This document shows, piece after piece, positions 34,490 through 44,112 of a DNA stretch of 64,000 nucleotides. The notes beneath the pieces are model-generated. The model searched no databases and was not told where the DNA came from. It saw nothing but the letters and a program-made list of their open reading frames with translations. The stretch comes from Saprospiraceae bacterium. Lineage in GTDB: Bacteria > Bacteroidota > Bacteroidia > Chitinophagales > Saprospiraceae. Numbering within the stretch: position 1 is the first letter of the stretch; each line of letters begins with the position of its first letter. Position numbers and translations under genes: made by a program. The stretch is from the NCBI GenBank assembly GCA_016714985.1, contig JADKBS010000001.1, positions 267,001-331,000 on the forward strand, given 5' to 3'.

Positions 34490-36267
34490 ATGAGCATCGC
34501 AACCGAAAATGTAACCACAGGCAAAGTCTCCGGCATCATTGCCAACCTCGTCATCGTGCAGGTAGAAGGGCCATTTGCCCAAAACGAGATTTGCTACATC
34601 GTCCACAACGGCGTTCGGCTGATGGCCGAGGTCATCAAAGCATCAGGCGGGCTGGCCTACGTGCAGGTGTTCGAGAGCACGAGGGGCTTCGGCCCGGCTC
34701 ATTGGTCGAGTTCAGCGGGCACATGCTCGAAGTTTCGCTCGGCCCTGGCCTGCTCTCCCACAACTACGACGGCCTGCTCAACGACCTCGATACCATGACA
34801 GGCATCTTCCTGAAACGGGGCGAGTACACCGAAACGCTTGATGCCAAAAAGAAATGGGATTTCAAGCCCTTGGCAAAGCCCGGCGATGCCGTCGTTGCTG
34901 GTGACTGGCTCGGCGAGGTGGACGAAAACGGCATTGCTCACCGCATCATGGTACCTTTCAAATTGGAAGGGCAGTTCACCGTGAAGTCTGTTACAGAAGC
35001 AGGGCAATATGCCGCCAATGAGACCATCGCCACCATTTTGGATAAAAACGGTGAACAAATCGCCGTGACGATGACGCAGCGTTGGCCAGTGAAAAAAGCA
35101 ATAAAAGCGTACCGCAATAAGCCCCGTCCCTTCAAGTTGCTGGAAACGGGTGTCAGGGTCATTGACACCCTGAACCCCATCGTGGAAGGTGGTACGGGCT
35201 TCATACCCGGCCCGTTCGGCAGCGGCAAGACGGTGATGCAGCAGGCCATTTCGAAGCAGGCCGAAGCCGACATCGTCATCATGGCCGCCTGTGGCGAACG
35301 GGCGAACGAGGTGGTGGAGCTTTTCACCGAGTTCCCCGAACTCGATGACCCCTGGACGGGCCGCAAGCTCATGGAGCGCACGACCATTATTGCCAATACC
35401 TCTAACATGCCCGTGGCTGCAAGGGAAGCGTCCGTTTACTCGGCTATGACCATTGCAGAGTACTACCGCTCGATGGGCCATAAGGTACTCATGCTCGCCG
35501 ACTCGACCAGCCGCTGGGCGCAGGCTCTCCGGGAAATGTCGAACCGGATGGAGGAACTCCCCGGCCCCGATGCCTTCCCGATGGACTTGCCCGCCATTGT
35601 TTCCAATTTCTACGCTCGTGCGGGCATTGTGTATTTGAACAACGGGCAGACCGGTTCCATCACCTTCATCGGCACGGTCTCGCCAGCGGGTGGCAACCTG
35701 AAGGAACCCGTGACCGAGGCGACCAAAAAGGCGACCCGCTGCTTCTATGCCCTCTCGCAGCAGCGGGCCGACAGCAAGCGCTACCCGGCCATTGACCCGA
35801 TTGACAGCTACTCGAAATACCTCGAATACCCAGAGCTGCAAAAGACCTTGGCTGAAACCATTTCCCCTGAATGGACAGGGCATGTGAACAGGCTCAAGAA
35901 CATCATGATACGGGGCAAGGAGGCCGCCGAGCAAATCAATATCCTTGGCGACGACAGCGTATCGGTGGACTACCACCTCACTTTCTGGAAATCGGAAATC
36001 GTGGATGCTGTGCTGCTCCAGCAGGATGCCTTCGACGCCATTGACGCCCGTACCCCGCTCCAGCGCCAGCGCTACATGGTGGACTTGCTGCTCGAAATCA
36101 TTGATACTCCGCTGCATTTCGATGGCTTTGAAGACGTGCAGCCTTTTTATAAAAAACTCATTGACAAGCTGCGCCAAATGAACTACTCGCCCTTTGCATC
36201 GGAAGCCTTTCAAAACTACCGCAAGGAGTTGAGAGAGATGATTTCGGAGCGGACGGCAGTGGGTTGA
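34490..36267 (+). CDS. V-type ATPase catalytic subunit A, with a one-base frame break
   Basis: The N-terminal 64 codons (SIATENVTTGKVSGIIANLV to AYVQVFESTRG) and the rest (LRPGSLVEFSGHMLEV onward) lie in different frames. One base is missing in the GGGG run at 34683-34686; restoring it gives an uninterrupted 592-residue subunit of normal length. The rest is intact: Walker A GPFGSGKT near residue 241, the bulge domain, DSTSRWAQALREMSNRM and YPAIDPIDSYSKYL. Since the neighbouring subunits are intact, a sequencing error is as likely as a true mutation. It contains the three catalytic sites of V1. Confidence 0.9.
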
Positions 36268-36273
36268 GGTGAT

Positions 36274-36435
36274 GATTTAATTTGATTTAAGATTTAAGAT
36301 TTTAGACTTAAGATTTAAGATTTATTGGAGAATTGACGAATTAAGATTGTTGATTTAATATTACCGAACGCCTTTTGAAAAAAGGCTCGGCCATCAAATC
36401 TAAAATCTTAAATCGCATATCTTATATCTTAAATC
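36274..36435. repeat. Long heptad-word element between V-type A and B
   Basis: The left arm (36274-36328) repeats AGATTTA/GACTTAA words; the right arm (36396-36435) has the complementary AAATCTTAAATC and ATATCTT words. The loop includes a small hairpin (GCCTTTTGAAAAAAGGC) and the sequence CTCGGCCATC. Confidence 0.75.
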
Positions 36436-36474
36436 AAAAAATAAACCCCATAAGCAAAAGAACAACAGTTTATC

Positions 36475-37791
36475 ATGGAAACAAAGGCCCTTCAGCGCAT
36501 TTATACCAAGATTGGTCAAATCACCAAGGCCACCTGTACCTTGAAAGCAACGGACGTGGGCTACGAAGAACTGGCACTTGTGGACGGCCGCCCAGCGCAG
36601 GTGGTGAAAATCGTCGGCGACGACGTGACCCTGCAAGTGTTTTCCGGCACGGAGGGTATCCGTACGAATGCCGAGGTCGTCTTTGCAGGCAAACCGCCGA
36701 CCCTCAAAGTGGGCGACGAACTGGCCGGGCGTTTCTTCAACGCCTATGGCGACCCAATTGACGGCGGCTCAAAAATCGAGGGCGAGGAACGGGACATCGG
36801 CGGGCCATCGGTGAACCCCGTGCGGCGCAAGCAACCCTCGGAACTCATCGCCACGGGCATCGCTGGCATTGACCTGAACAACTCTTTGGTAACTGGGCAA
36901 AAAATCCCCTTCTTCGCCGACCCCGATCAGCCGTACAACCAAGTAATGGCAATGGTGGCCCTGCGGGCCGAGGCCGATAAAATCATCCTCGGTGGCATGG
37001 GTCTTACCAACGACGACTATTTGTTTTTCAAGGATATTTTTGAAAATGCCGGAGCATTGCACCGCATCATCAGCTTTGTGAACACGACGGAAGACCCGCC
37101 CGTGGAGCGCCTACTGGTGCCAGACATGGCCCTTACCGCCGCCGAGTACTTCGCCGTTGACAAAAAGGAAAAAGTACTCGTGCTGCTGACCGACATGACC
37201 CTCTACGCCGACGCTCTCAGTATCGTGTCGAACAGGATGGACCAAATCCCGTCGAAGGACAGTATGCCCGGCTCGCTCTACAGCGACTTGGCGAGGCTCT
37301 ATGAAAAGGCCGTGCAGTTTGCCGACGGCGGCTCCATCACCATCATCGCCGTGACGACGCTTTCCGGCGGCGACATCACCCATGCCATACCCGACAACAC
37401 GGGCTATATCACCGAGGGGCAGCTCTTCCTGCGCCGTGACACGGAAATCGGCAAGGTCATCATTGATCCGTTCCGCAGCTTGTCACGCCTCAAGCAGTTG
37501 GTCATCGGCAAAAAGACCCGGGAAGACCACCCACAGGTGATGAACGCCGCCATCCGCCTCTATGCCGACGCCGCCAACGCCCGCACCAAGTTGGAGAACG
37601 GCTTCGACCTGACGGAATACGACAAACGGACACTGGATTTTGCAAAAGCTTATTCCGATAAACTCCTCGCCATTGACGTGAACATCGGCACTACGGAGAT
37701 GCTCGACACGGCCTGGGGCCTGTTCGCCAAGCATTTCTCCCCTGCCGAGGTAGCGGTGAAGAAGGAGTTTGTGGAGAAATACTGGAAATAG
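36475..37791 (+). CDS. V-type ATPase subunit B
   Basis: 438 residues. It has the three-part architecture of the non-catalytic B subunit without a P-loop: N-terminal barrel (IYTKIGQITKATCTLKATDV), NPVRRKQPSELIATGIAGID, IPFFADPDQPYNQVMAMVAL, TLYADALSIVSNRMDQIPSK, and NTGYITEGQLFLRRD. It alternates with subunit A in the V1 head. The gene is preceded by a long repeat element that interrupts the operon. Confidence 0.95.
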   Translation: METKALQRIYTKIGQITKATCTLKATDVGYEELALVDGRPAQVVKIVGDDVTLQVFSGTEGIRTNAEVVFAGKPPTLKVGDELAGRFFNAYGDPIDGGSKIEGEERDIGGPSVNPVRRKQPSELIATGIAGIDLNNSLVTGQKIPFFADPDQPYNQVMAMVALRAEADKIILGGMGLTNDDYLFFKDIFENAGALHRIISFVNTTEDPPVERLLVPDMALTAAEYFAVDKKEKVLVLLTDMTLYADALSIVSNRMDQIPSKDSMPGSLYSDLARLYEKAVQFADGGSITIIAVTTLSGGDITHAIPDNTGYITEGQLFLRRDTEIGKVIIDPFRSLSRLKQLVIGKKTREDHPQVMNAAIRLYADAANARTKLENGFDLTEYDKRTLDFAKAYSDKLLAIDVNIGTTEMLDTAWGLFAKHFSPAEVAVKKEFVEKYWK

Positions 37792-37875
37792 AGGGTGAGA
37801 GAGGGTGAGAGTGGTGAGAGGGTGAGAAAAGCCTCAGCCCCTCTCACTCTCTCACCTCTCTCACTCTCTCACTAC
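37791..37875. repeat. Heptad-word hairpin between V-type B and D
   Basis: The left arm (37791-37828) is GAGGGTGAGA-type words; the right arm (37840-37875) is CTCTCAC-type words, fully complementary in character. The core is GCCTCAGCCC. Confidence 0.8.
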
Positions 37876-37881
37876 TCTGTT

Positions 37882-38487
37882 ATGGCCATCAAATTTCAAT
37901 ACAACAAAACCTCGCTTCAGGAGCTGAACAAGCAACTGAAGACCCGCCAGCGGGCGCTACCAGTGTTGAAAAACAAGGAGGCTGCGCTGCGCACGGAGGT
38001 GAAGAAGGCCCGGCAAGAAATCCGGCAGTTGGAGACGGAGCAGCACGGATTCATTGCGGAGTATGAAACGATGGCAAGGCTTTGGGCGGAGTTCGACCCG
38101 TCGCTGGTGAGCGTTTGCGGAGTGAAAATGGGGGCGAAGAAGATAGCGGGTGTGAGCACCCCCTTGCTGCAGGAAGTGGAATTTGAAGTGAAAGAGTTCA
38201 GTTTTTTCAATCAGCCGCATTGGTTCATGGATGGGATTGAAGTTTTGAAAAAACTCGCCCGTACCGGCATCGAAAAGCAGGTGGCCATTCGCCGGATGCA
38301 TCTATTGGAAAAGGCCCGCAAGAAGGCCACGCAAAAGGTGAACCTATATGAAAAGAACCAAATCCCCGCATACGAATCGGCCATTTTGAAGATAAAACGC
38401 TTCATGGAAGACGAAGAGAACCTAGCCAAATCGGCGCAGAAAATCCTGAAAAACCGGCAACAACAAACCCAAGCGGCGCAATGGTAG
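37882..38487 (+). CDS. V-type ATPase subunit D
   Basis: 201 residues from the ATG at 37882 (AIKFQYNKTSLQELNKQLKT); the upstream part of the open frame is translated hairpin. Two long coiled-coil helices surround a short middle domain, with the C-terminal helix rich in Lys (EKARKKATQKVNLYEKNQIP). It is the rotating central shaft, the counterpart of F1 gamma. Its end overlaps subunit I by 7 bp. Confidence 0.9.
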   Translation: MAIKFQYNKTSLQELNKQLKTRQRALPVLKNKEAALRTEVKKARQEIRQLETEQHGFIAEYETMARLWAEFDPSLVSVCGVKMGAKKIAGVSTPLLQEVEFEVKEFSFFNQPHWFMDGIEVLKKLARTGIEKQVAIRRMHLLEKARKKATQKVNLYEKNQIPAYESAILKIKRFMEDEENLAKSAQKILKNRQQQTQAAQW

Positions 38488-40262
38488 TACCGATGAAAAA
38501 ATATGCCTTCCTCGTCCACCATCTGGACTATGGGGACTTCCTGGCAGGGGTGCGGGAAGTGGGTGTATTGCACGTGCAGCCCCGCAGCACTGACCCAACG
38601 CAGGAGGCGGGGCGCATGAAGCTGATGCACAAGGAGGTGAGCGAAATCAGGACGCAGCTAAAGCGCCGAAAAGTGAAGGCCGAAGAAGTAGCAATTAGCA
38701 ACGAATTGGATGGCCTTGCCGTGGTTCGGTCGGTGCTTGACCTGAACGAGGAATTGGAACGCACCCGCCGTGAGTTGGCCACCTTGAACAAGGAGATAGG
38801 GCAGATGGAGCCTTGGGGCGATTTTTCGCCAGCCTCGGTGGCACGATTGGAGCAGGAAGCTGGCCTCGACCTGCACTTCCTTGTTTGTCCGGAGAAGAAA
38901 TTCAAGCCAGAATGGCAGGAGCAGTACACCCTCGAAATCATCAAGAAAGACCCGCCAGACTGCTATTTCATCGTGTTTGCCCGGAAGGGCGAACCTGTGG
39001 AAATAAGTGCCGAAAAACTGCCTGACCCGGCCTATTCACTTCCTGAGCTTTTGGAGAAAAGGACGGCATTGGAGGAGGCCATCGAAGCCATCAACGGCCA
39101 ACTTAACCTCCATGCTGCCCGGCATTTTCCAGCTTTGGAGAAATCGCTGCGGGAGATAGAAGAAGCCAAGGAATTGGCCGAAGTCCAAGGCTACACCGCC
39201 CTCGAAGCCGATGAAAAAATCATGCTGTTGGAAGGCTTCGTGCCAGAAACGAAGGAGGCGGAGTTGATGGCTTTTTGCGAAAAAATGGACATTGTGTGCC
39301 ACGCAGAAAAGCCAAGCCCAAAGGACGAGCCCCCCGTTTTGCTCCAGAATAATCGCTACGCTAGTCTATTTGAACCCATCGGTAAGCTATTCGCCTTGCC
39401 GTCCTATGCCGAGCTAGACCTGACGCCGTTTTTTGCGCCATTCTTTATGATGTTCTTCGGTTTTTGCCTCGGCGATGCGGGCTATGGCGTGGTGCTGCTG
39501 CTGGGTGCTACGCTGTACAAGCGGCGGGCAAAACCGGAAATCCGTTCCGTCGTGACCTTAGTGCAATGGCTCGGCCTTGCCACCATCATCTTTGGCACAG
39601 TGACGGGTACTTTCTTCGGGCTGAACCTGTTGGAAGACCAATTCGCTTGGCTCGGCTCGCTACGGAAGTTTATGCTCAACAGCAACCAAGCCTTCAATTT
39701 CGCCCTTGTGCTCGGCATGGTACAAATCCTGTTTGGCCTTGGCCTACAGGCCGTCAACAATACCAAGCAGTTTGGGGCAAAATATGCGCTGAAACCCATC
39801 GGCTGGGTCATCATCCTGCTCAGTATCGTTGATATCGCTGTGCTGAAAATGGCCAGTCCGTTCTCCACATGGACGGCGTGGTTGGGCGTGGGCGTCATCA
39901 TGCTGTTCAACGACCCCGACGCTAGTCTCCTCGGGCGGCTGGGCAAGGGCTTGTGGGAACTGTACGGCATCACTGGCTTTTTTGGCGACTTGTTGAGCTA
40001 TATCCGGCTCTTTGCCTTGGGTATTTCGGGTGCCATCCTCGGATTTGTCATCAATGACGTATCCCTGCGGATGCTGGGCGTCCCCTACATCGGCCCCGTG
40101 CTGTTTGTGCTGCTGCTGGTGGTAGGCCATGCGGCCAACCTGCTCATAGCTTGCCTTGGTTCTTTCGTACACCCGTTGCGCTTGACCTTTGTGGAGTTTT
40201 ATAAAAACGCAGGTTTCGCTGGAGGTGGCAAAGCTTACAAGCCATTTGAAAAACGAACCTGA
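38481..40262 (+). CDS. V-type ATPase subunit I (a-type membrane stator)
   Basis: 593 residues. The N-terminal half is a cytosolic coiled-coil domain (MKKYAFLVHHLDYGDFLAGV, EELERTRRELATLNKEIGQM). The C-terminal half, from about residue 315, has some eight membrane helices with FGFCLGDAGYGVV and GDLLSYIRLFALGISGAILG, where the Arg is the essential half-channel residue. The start at 38481 overlaps the D gene; an ATG at 38493 is an alternative. Confidence 0.93.
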   Translation: MVVPMKKYAFLVHHLDYGDFLAGVREVGVLHVQPRSTDPTQEAGRMKLMHKEVSEIRTQLKRRKVKAEEVAISNELDGLAVVRSVLDLNEELERTRRELATLNKEIGQMEPWGDFSPASVARLEQEAGLDLHFLVCPEKKFKPEWQEQYTLEIIKKDPPDCYFIVFARKGEPVEISAEKLPDPAYSLPELLEKRTALEEAIEAINGQLNLHAARHFPALEKSLREIEEAKELAEVQGYTALEADEKIMLLEGFVPETKEAELMAFCEKMDIVCHAEKPSPKDEPPVLLQNNRYASLFEPIGKLFALPSYAELDLTPFFAPFFMMFFGFCLGDAGYGVVLLLGATLYKRRAKPEIRSVVTLVQWLGLATIIFGTVTGTFFGLNLLEDQFAWLGSLRKFMLNSNQAFNFALVLGMVQILFGLGLQAVNNTKQFGAKYALKPIGWVIILLSIVDIAVLKMASPFSTWTAWLGVGVIMLFNDPDASLLGRLGKGLWELYGITGFFGDLLSYIRLFALGISGAILGFVINDVSLRMLGVPYIGPVLFVLLLVVGHAANLLIACLGSFVHPLRLTFVEFYKNAGFAGGGKAYKPFEKRT

Positions 40263-40265
40263 TGG

Positions 40266-40303
40266 AGGTGATTGGTGATTCGTTATTCGTGATTCGTGAA
40301 TAG
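40266..40303. repeat. Single-arm heptad words after V-type I
   Basis: GGTGATT GGTGATT CGTTATT CGTGATT CGTGAAT words directly follow the stop codon. No inverted arm is seen. An A/C-rich run of similar words (AACCCTA, ACCCGAAA) follows at 40417-40459, before subunit K. Confidence 0.5.
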
Positions 40304-40477
40304 TTCGCACAGGCTGTTGAAAATCAGGTAGTTGCACACTTACGAGCAACAATTTTAACTTACTCTACAAAACTCGAAAACCTTTGTCACCCCCGATTTA
40401 TCCCCTTGGGAAGGAACCCTAACCCGAAAACCCTAGAACCCCAAAACCAGAAAACATTCAAAACTAAACCTTTCAAC

Positions 40478-40936
40478 ATGACAACCGCATTAATTCTAGC
40501 CTATGTCGGCCTCGGCCTAATGGTCGGCCTCTCAGGTGTTGGCAGTGCCATCGGCGTTTCGATTGGCGGCAATGCCACTATCGGCGCATTGAAGAAAAAC
40601 GACACTGCCTTCGGCAACTACATGCTCCTGAGTGCCTTGCCGGGCACACAGGGTCTGTACGGCTTCGCCGGATTTTTCATCGTCAACAGCAGTGGTGTGA
40701 TAACGGAAAACATGACCGTGTTGCAGGGCATGGCAATCTTGGCGGCGGGCTTCATTCTGGGGCTGGTTTGCCTCATTTCGGCCATCCAGCAGGGTCGGGT
40801 CTGTGCCAACGGGATTGCTGGTATTGGCGCTGGCTATGATGTTTTTGGTAGAACGATGGTGTTGGCCGTGTTCCCAGAGCTGTACGCCATTGTTGCTTTC
40901 GCAACGACATTCCTCATCAGTTCGGGGCTTCAGTGA
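40478..40936 (+). CDS. V-type ATPase subunit K (rotor ring, Na+ signature)
   Basis: 152 residues from the ATG at 40478, four helices in two hairpins. All residues that bind Na+ in Enterococcus hirae NtpK have counterparts: Leu54, Thr57, Gln58 and Tyr61 in LPGTQGLYGF, Gln105 in SAIQQGRV, and the carboxylate Glu134 in FPELYAIVAF. Na+ coupling is therefore expected. It is the last gene of the operon E-DUF2764-A-B-D-I-K; no F or G gene is present. Confidence 0.93.
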   Translation: MTTALILAYVGLGLMVGLSGVGSAIGVSIGGNATIGALKKNDTAFGNYMLLSALPGTQGLYGFAGFFIVNSSGVITENMTVLQGMAILAAGFILGLVCLISAIQQGRVCANGIAGIGAGYDVFGRTMVLAVFPELYAIVAFATTFLISSGLQ

Positions 40937-40982
40937 GCAGGCTAAGCCAGGCGGCGACCTCGAAATCGTCGCCTGACTTGAC

Positions 40983-42539
40983 TCACCCTGCCCAACCCTC
41001 CTTGTCAAGGCTCCGGTATTGGATTGCCTCGGCAATATGCTCGATTTTAATATCGGGGCTTGCCACCAAATCGGCACTGGTGCGGGCCACTTTCAGGATG
41101 CGGTCGTAGGCACGGGCCGATAGTTTCTGGACTTCCATTGCCTTCTTCAGTAGTGCCGTACCAGCTTGGTTCAGTTGGCAGACCTCCCGCACAAGGCGGC
41201 TGGGCATCTGTGCATTGCAAAACACACCTTTATATTCCTTGAAACGCTCGGCCTGAATCTGGCGGGCATTCACCACGCCCTCGGCAATCTCCTTGCTGGT
41301 ACGGGCAGGTGCATCGTATTTGGATAGCTCTTCATAAGAAACGGGTGTCACCTCCACATGTAGGTCAATGCGGTCAAGCAAAGGGCCACTGATTTTGCTC
41401 AGGTAGCGCTTCACCACTGCGGGGCCGCATACGCAGTCCTTCGTCGGGTGGTTGTAGTAACCGCAGGGGCAGGGGTTCATGCTGGCCACGAGCATGAAAT
41501 TGGCCGGGTAGTCAATGCTCACTTTTGCCCTCGAAATCGTCACCCGGCGCTCCTCCATGGGCTGGCGCATCACTTCCAGCACCGACCGCTTGAACTCCGG
41601 CAATTCATCCAGAAACAGAACGCCATTGTGCGCCAGCGAAATCTCGCCCGGCATCGGAATGGAGCCACCGCCTACCAATGCCACATCGCTAATGGTATGG
41701 TGCGGCGAGCGGAAGGGGCGGTTGGAAATCAAAGACGATTCTGGTGGAAGCACCCCGGCCACGGAGTGAATCTTGGTGGTTTCCAATGCCTCTATCAGTG
41801 TCAACTGTGGCAAGATGGTCGGCATCCTTCGGGCAAGCATGGTCTTTCCAGCGCCCGGCGGCCCGATGAGAATGGCATTGTGGCCACCAGCGGCAGCGAT
41901 TTCGAGTGCCCGCTTTACGTTGTCCTGACCCTTTACATCAGAAAAATCCACATTGAACACTTCCTGGTTTAGGGCGAACTCTTCACGGGTATCCACTACA
42001 GTGGGTTCGAGCGTTTTTCGGCCATTGAGAAAATCCACGGCTTCGAGCAGGTTGTTCACGCCATAGACTTCAAGGTTGTTTACAATGGCGGCTTCCCTTG
42101 CATTTTGCTTTGGCAGGATGATGCCCTTGAACTTCTCCGCCCGTGCCTGTATGGCGATGGGAAGCGCCCCTTTGATGGGCCGTAGGCTACCATCAAGCGA
42201 CAGCTCGCCCATCATGATGTACTTGTCCAATTCCGAGTTGTTGATTTGCTCTTGGGCGGCCAATATGCCTACGGCAATGGGTAGGTCATAAGAAGAGCCT
42301 TCTTTTCGGATGTCGGCAGGGGCGAGGTTGACCACCATTTTCATGCGCAGCATTTGGTACTTGCTGCTCTTCATGGCGGACTCGATGCGCTGGAAGCCTT
42401 CCTTCACAACGTTGTCGGGTAGGCCGACGAGGAAGTACCAAGGGCCAGTGGTAGGGGGCTGCCCGCCTGCATTTACTTCTACGGTGATGGTTTGTGCATC
42501 AACGCCATGGACAGCGCTGGCGTAGGTCTTTACGAGCAT
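40983..42539 (-). CDS. YifB/ComM-type Mg-chelatase-like AAA+ ATPase
   Basis: 518 residues. An N-terminal Lon-protease-like fold (TYASAVHGVDAQTITVEVNA, MGELSLDGSLRPIKGALP) is followed by the AAA+ module with Walker A GPPGAGKTMLARR, GVLFLDELPEFKRSVLEV and MNPCPCGYYNHP. In Vibrio and Haemophilus, ComM is a branch-migration helicase acting in natural transformation. The gene is single and oriented against the V-type operon. Confidence 0.92.
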   Translation of the reverse strand: MLVKTYASAVHGVDAQTITVEVNAGGQPPTTGPWYFLVGLPDNVVKEGFQRIESAMKSSKYQMLRMKMVVNLAPADIRKEGSSYDLPIAVGILAAQEQINNSELDKYIMMGELSLDGSLRPIKGALPIAIQARAEKFKGIILPKQNAREAAIVNNLEVYGVNNLLEAVDFLNGRKTLEPTVVDTREEFALNQEVFNVDFSDVKGQDNVKRALEIAAAGGHNAILIGPPGAGKTMLARRMPTILPQLTLIEALETTKIHSVAGVLPPESSLISNRPFRSPHHTISDVALVGGGSIPMPGEISLAHNGVLFLDELPEFKRSVLEVMRQPMEERRVTISRAKVSIDYPANFMLVASMNPCPCGYYNHPTKDCVCGPAVVKRYLSKISGPLLDRIDLHVEVTPVSYEELSKYDAPARTSKEIAEGVVNARQIQAERFKEYKGVFCNAQMPSRLVREVCQLNQAGTALLKKAMEVQKLSARAYDRILKVARTSADLVASPDIKIEHIAEAIQYRSLDKEGWAG

Positions 42540-42726
42540 TGGGTTTTCTCATGGTTGTTAATGGATGGGGAATGGGGAAAGGATCATGGTTTCAAAACAT
42601 TCCAGCCAGCCATCGATTGTTTTTGTTTTGTTTGAATCCGAAGCATCAAATATCCGTCAAAATCTGGAAAACCAAAGTGCAGGTGGGTGAATTTTATCGT
42701 TGCTGCGCAAAAGGCTGGGGTAGGTA

Positions 42727-42773
42727 TAAAAAAACGGCGGCGACACCATTAGGATGCCGCCGCCGTTTTTTTA
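42727..42773. terminator. Terminator downstream of the BI-1 gene
   Basis: The stem ACGGCGGCG / CGCCGCCGT with a 15-nt loop is flanked by seven A on the left and seven T on the right, so it is bidirectional. It lies in the 256-bp gap between the YifB and BI-1 genes and ends BI-1 transcripts on the minus strand. The rest of this gap shows nothing clear. Confidence 0.8.
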
Positions 42774-42795
42774 CACCTCTAGTATAATGGCCGAA

Positions 42796-43560
42796 TTAAT
42801 CCCTACTGCTCAAAATGGACAATAACCTAAGCAGTTCGATGTAAAGCCATACCAGTGTTATCAGCAGGCCCATGCCGAGGTACCACTCCATATAAGCTGG
42901 AGCACCATAGCGTTCGCCTTTGTCGAAATTGTCGAAGTCGAGCAGCAGGTTGAAGGCTGCCACGCCAATGATGACGACGCTGATACCGATGCCGATGGCA
43001 CCGCCTTGGTGGAGGTAGGGCATATTGATGCCAAACAAACCGAGGATGATGTTCAGCAAATAGACCAAGGCGATGCCCGCCGTTGCCATTATGACCCCTG
43101 TGCGCAGCTTGTCCGTCACCTTGATGATGCCCGTTTTATAGATAAAAAGCATGGCGAACAGGATGCCTAGGGTGAGGGAAATCGCATTAAAGACGATGCC
43201 ACCATAAAGGCCACCATAATAGGCAGACACCGAGCCAACGAACAACCCTTCGAGCAGTGCGTAGATGGGTGCCACCGTTGCCGAGGTGTGCGGCTTGAAG
43301 CTGGCAATCAGCACGGCGATTAGGCCGCCGATTGCACCAACTATCATGAACAATGGGTTGGCATAAACATAGCTGGCCACCGAGGTCAACAGCATTAGCC
43401 CAAACAGGATGAAAGTCTTGTTGACGGCCCCGCTGACGGTCATGCGATTGGCTTCGGCTTCAATAAAATTACTGTCGAGCGGGTTATTTGAATTGTTTTG
43501 AAAGGCTTCCTCCCGCATGAAAGGATTGCCTGAGGACGAGAAAAAACTTCTTTTTGCCAT
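42796..43560 (-). CDS. Bax inhibitor-1/YccA family membrane protein
   Basis: 254 residues. After a soluble N-terminal tail of about 50 residues come seven hydrophobic helices, with EALFVGSVSAY-like motif (LLEGLFVGSVSAYYGGLYGG) and the acidic closing helices WYLGMGLLITLVWLYIELLR. BI-1 relatives are thought to be pH-sensitive calcium leak channels; the role in this phylum is unknown. Single gene. Confidence 0.9.
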   Translation of the reverse strand: MAKRSFFSSSGNPFMREEAFQNNSNNPLDSNFIEAEANRMTVSGAVNKTFILFGLMLLTSVASYVYANPLFMIVGAIGGLIAVLIASFKPHTSATVAPIYALLEGLFVGSVSAYYGGLYGGIVFNAISLTLGILFAMLFIYKTGIIKVTDKLRTGVIMATAGIALVYLLNIILGLFGINMPYLHQGGAIGIGISVVIIGVAAFNLLLDFDNFDKGERYGAPAYMEWYLGMGLLITLVWLYIELLRLLSILSSRD

Positions 43561-43626
43561 GTGGTATGAATTTGTGGTTTAGAATTTTGGCATAAAAAAA
43601 ATATGCCGTGTTTTTACAACATCGTG

Positions 43627-43956
43627 CTACTGTTTTAGCGTCATGGTATATTCTGCTACCGCCTTGATTTTGTCTTCCGTGAGCAGGTCTTTGAACGGCG
43701 TCATGGCATTGCGGCCATTGGTGATGACCTTGATGCGCTCTTCCACGGGCAGCGCCGAAGTTTTCAGGTTGAAGGCACCGCTAGCACCCATGTCGCCATA
43801 GAGGCCGTGGCAGGTGACGCAGTAGGTTTTATAGATTTTTTCGCCGTCCACTTTTTTCACCTCGGCGGTGGGTTCGCTGGCGGTTTTTTCGCCCTCGGAT
43901 TGGCTGCAAGCAAAAGCGAAAACTGCGAGCAGGCTGAAAATGAGTAACTTTTTCAT
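43627..43956 (-). CDS. Membrane-anchored c-type cytochrome (lipoprotein)
   Basis: 109 residues. The lipoprotein signal ends in FAFAC (Cys17). One heme-binding motif, CVTCH (Cys46 to His50), and a methionine in NAMTPFKDLL as probable sixth ligand define a small class I cytochrome c. An acidic/Thr linker separates anchor and heme domain. It is probably an electron carrier on the periplasmic side of the membrane; the partner is not in this window. Confidence 0.9.
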   Translation of the reverse strand: MKKLLIFSLLAVFAFACSQSEGEKTASEPTAEVKKVDGEKIYKTYCVTCHGLYGDMGASGAFNLKTSALPVEERIKVITNGRNAMTPFKDLLTEDKIKAVAEYTMTLKQ

Positions 43957-44112
43957 GTTTGTAAGAGATGATTAAACAGGTTCGCATGGCTGTTTGGCAG
44001 ATTGCCTTGGGGCATAGCTGTTTAATTAGCCACGATAGCGGGGCGAAAATAGGTTCTTACTACCAATTCCCTCCGTAAAAATTCGTATATCTATCAAACT
44101 ATAAAGATTCCC

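Noticed and set aside
34699..36213. Long antisense open frames, e.g. opposite the V-type A gene (504 codons), and similar ones at 9081-10298, 14497-15648 and 59151-60671.
   Set aside because: They are complete shadows of genes with clear family identity. The biased third positions of the real gene keep the opposite strand open, and the translations have no recognisable domains.
37795..37881. An N-terminal extension of the V-type D subunit (29 residues).
   Set aside because: It is translated from the word-repeat hairpin (SLSPLSLS-like peptide) and the family start is clearly the ATG at 37882. The same reasoning removed extensions of atpH and the aminotransferase.
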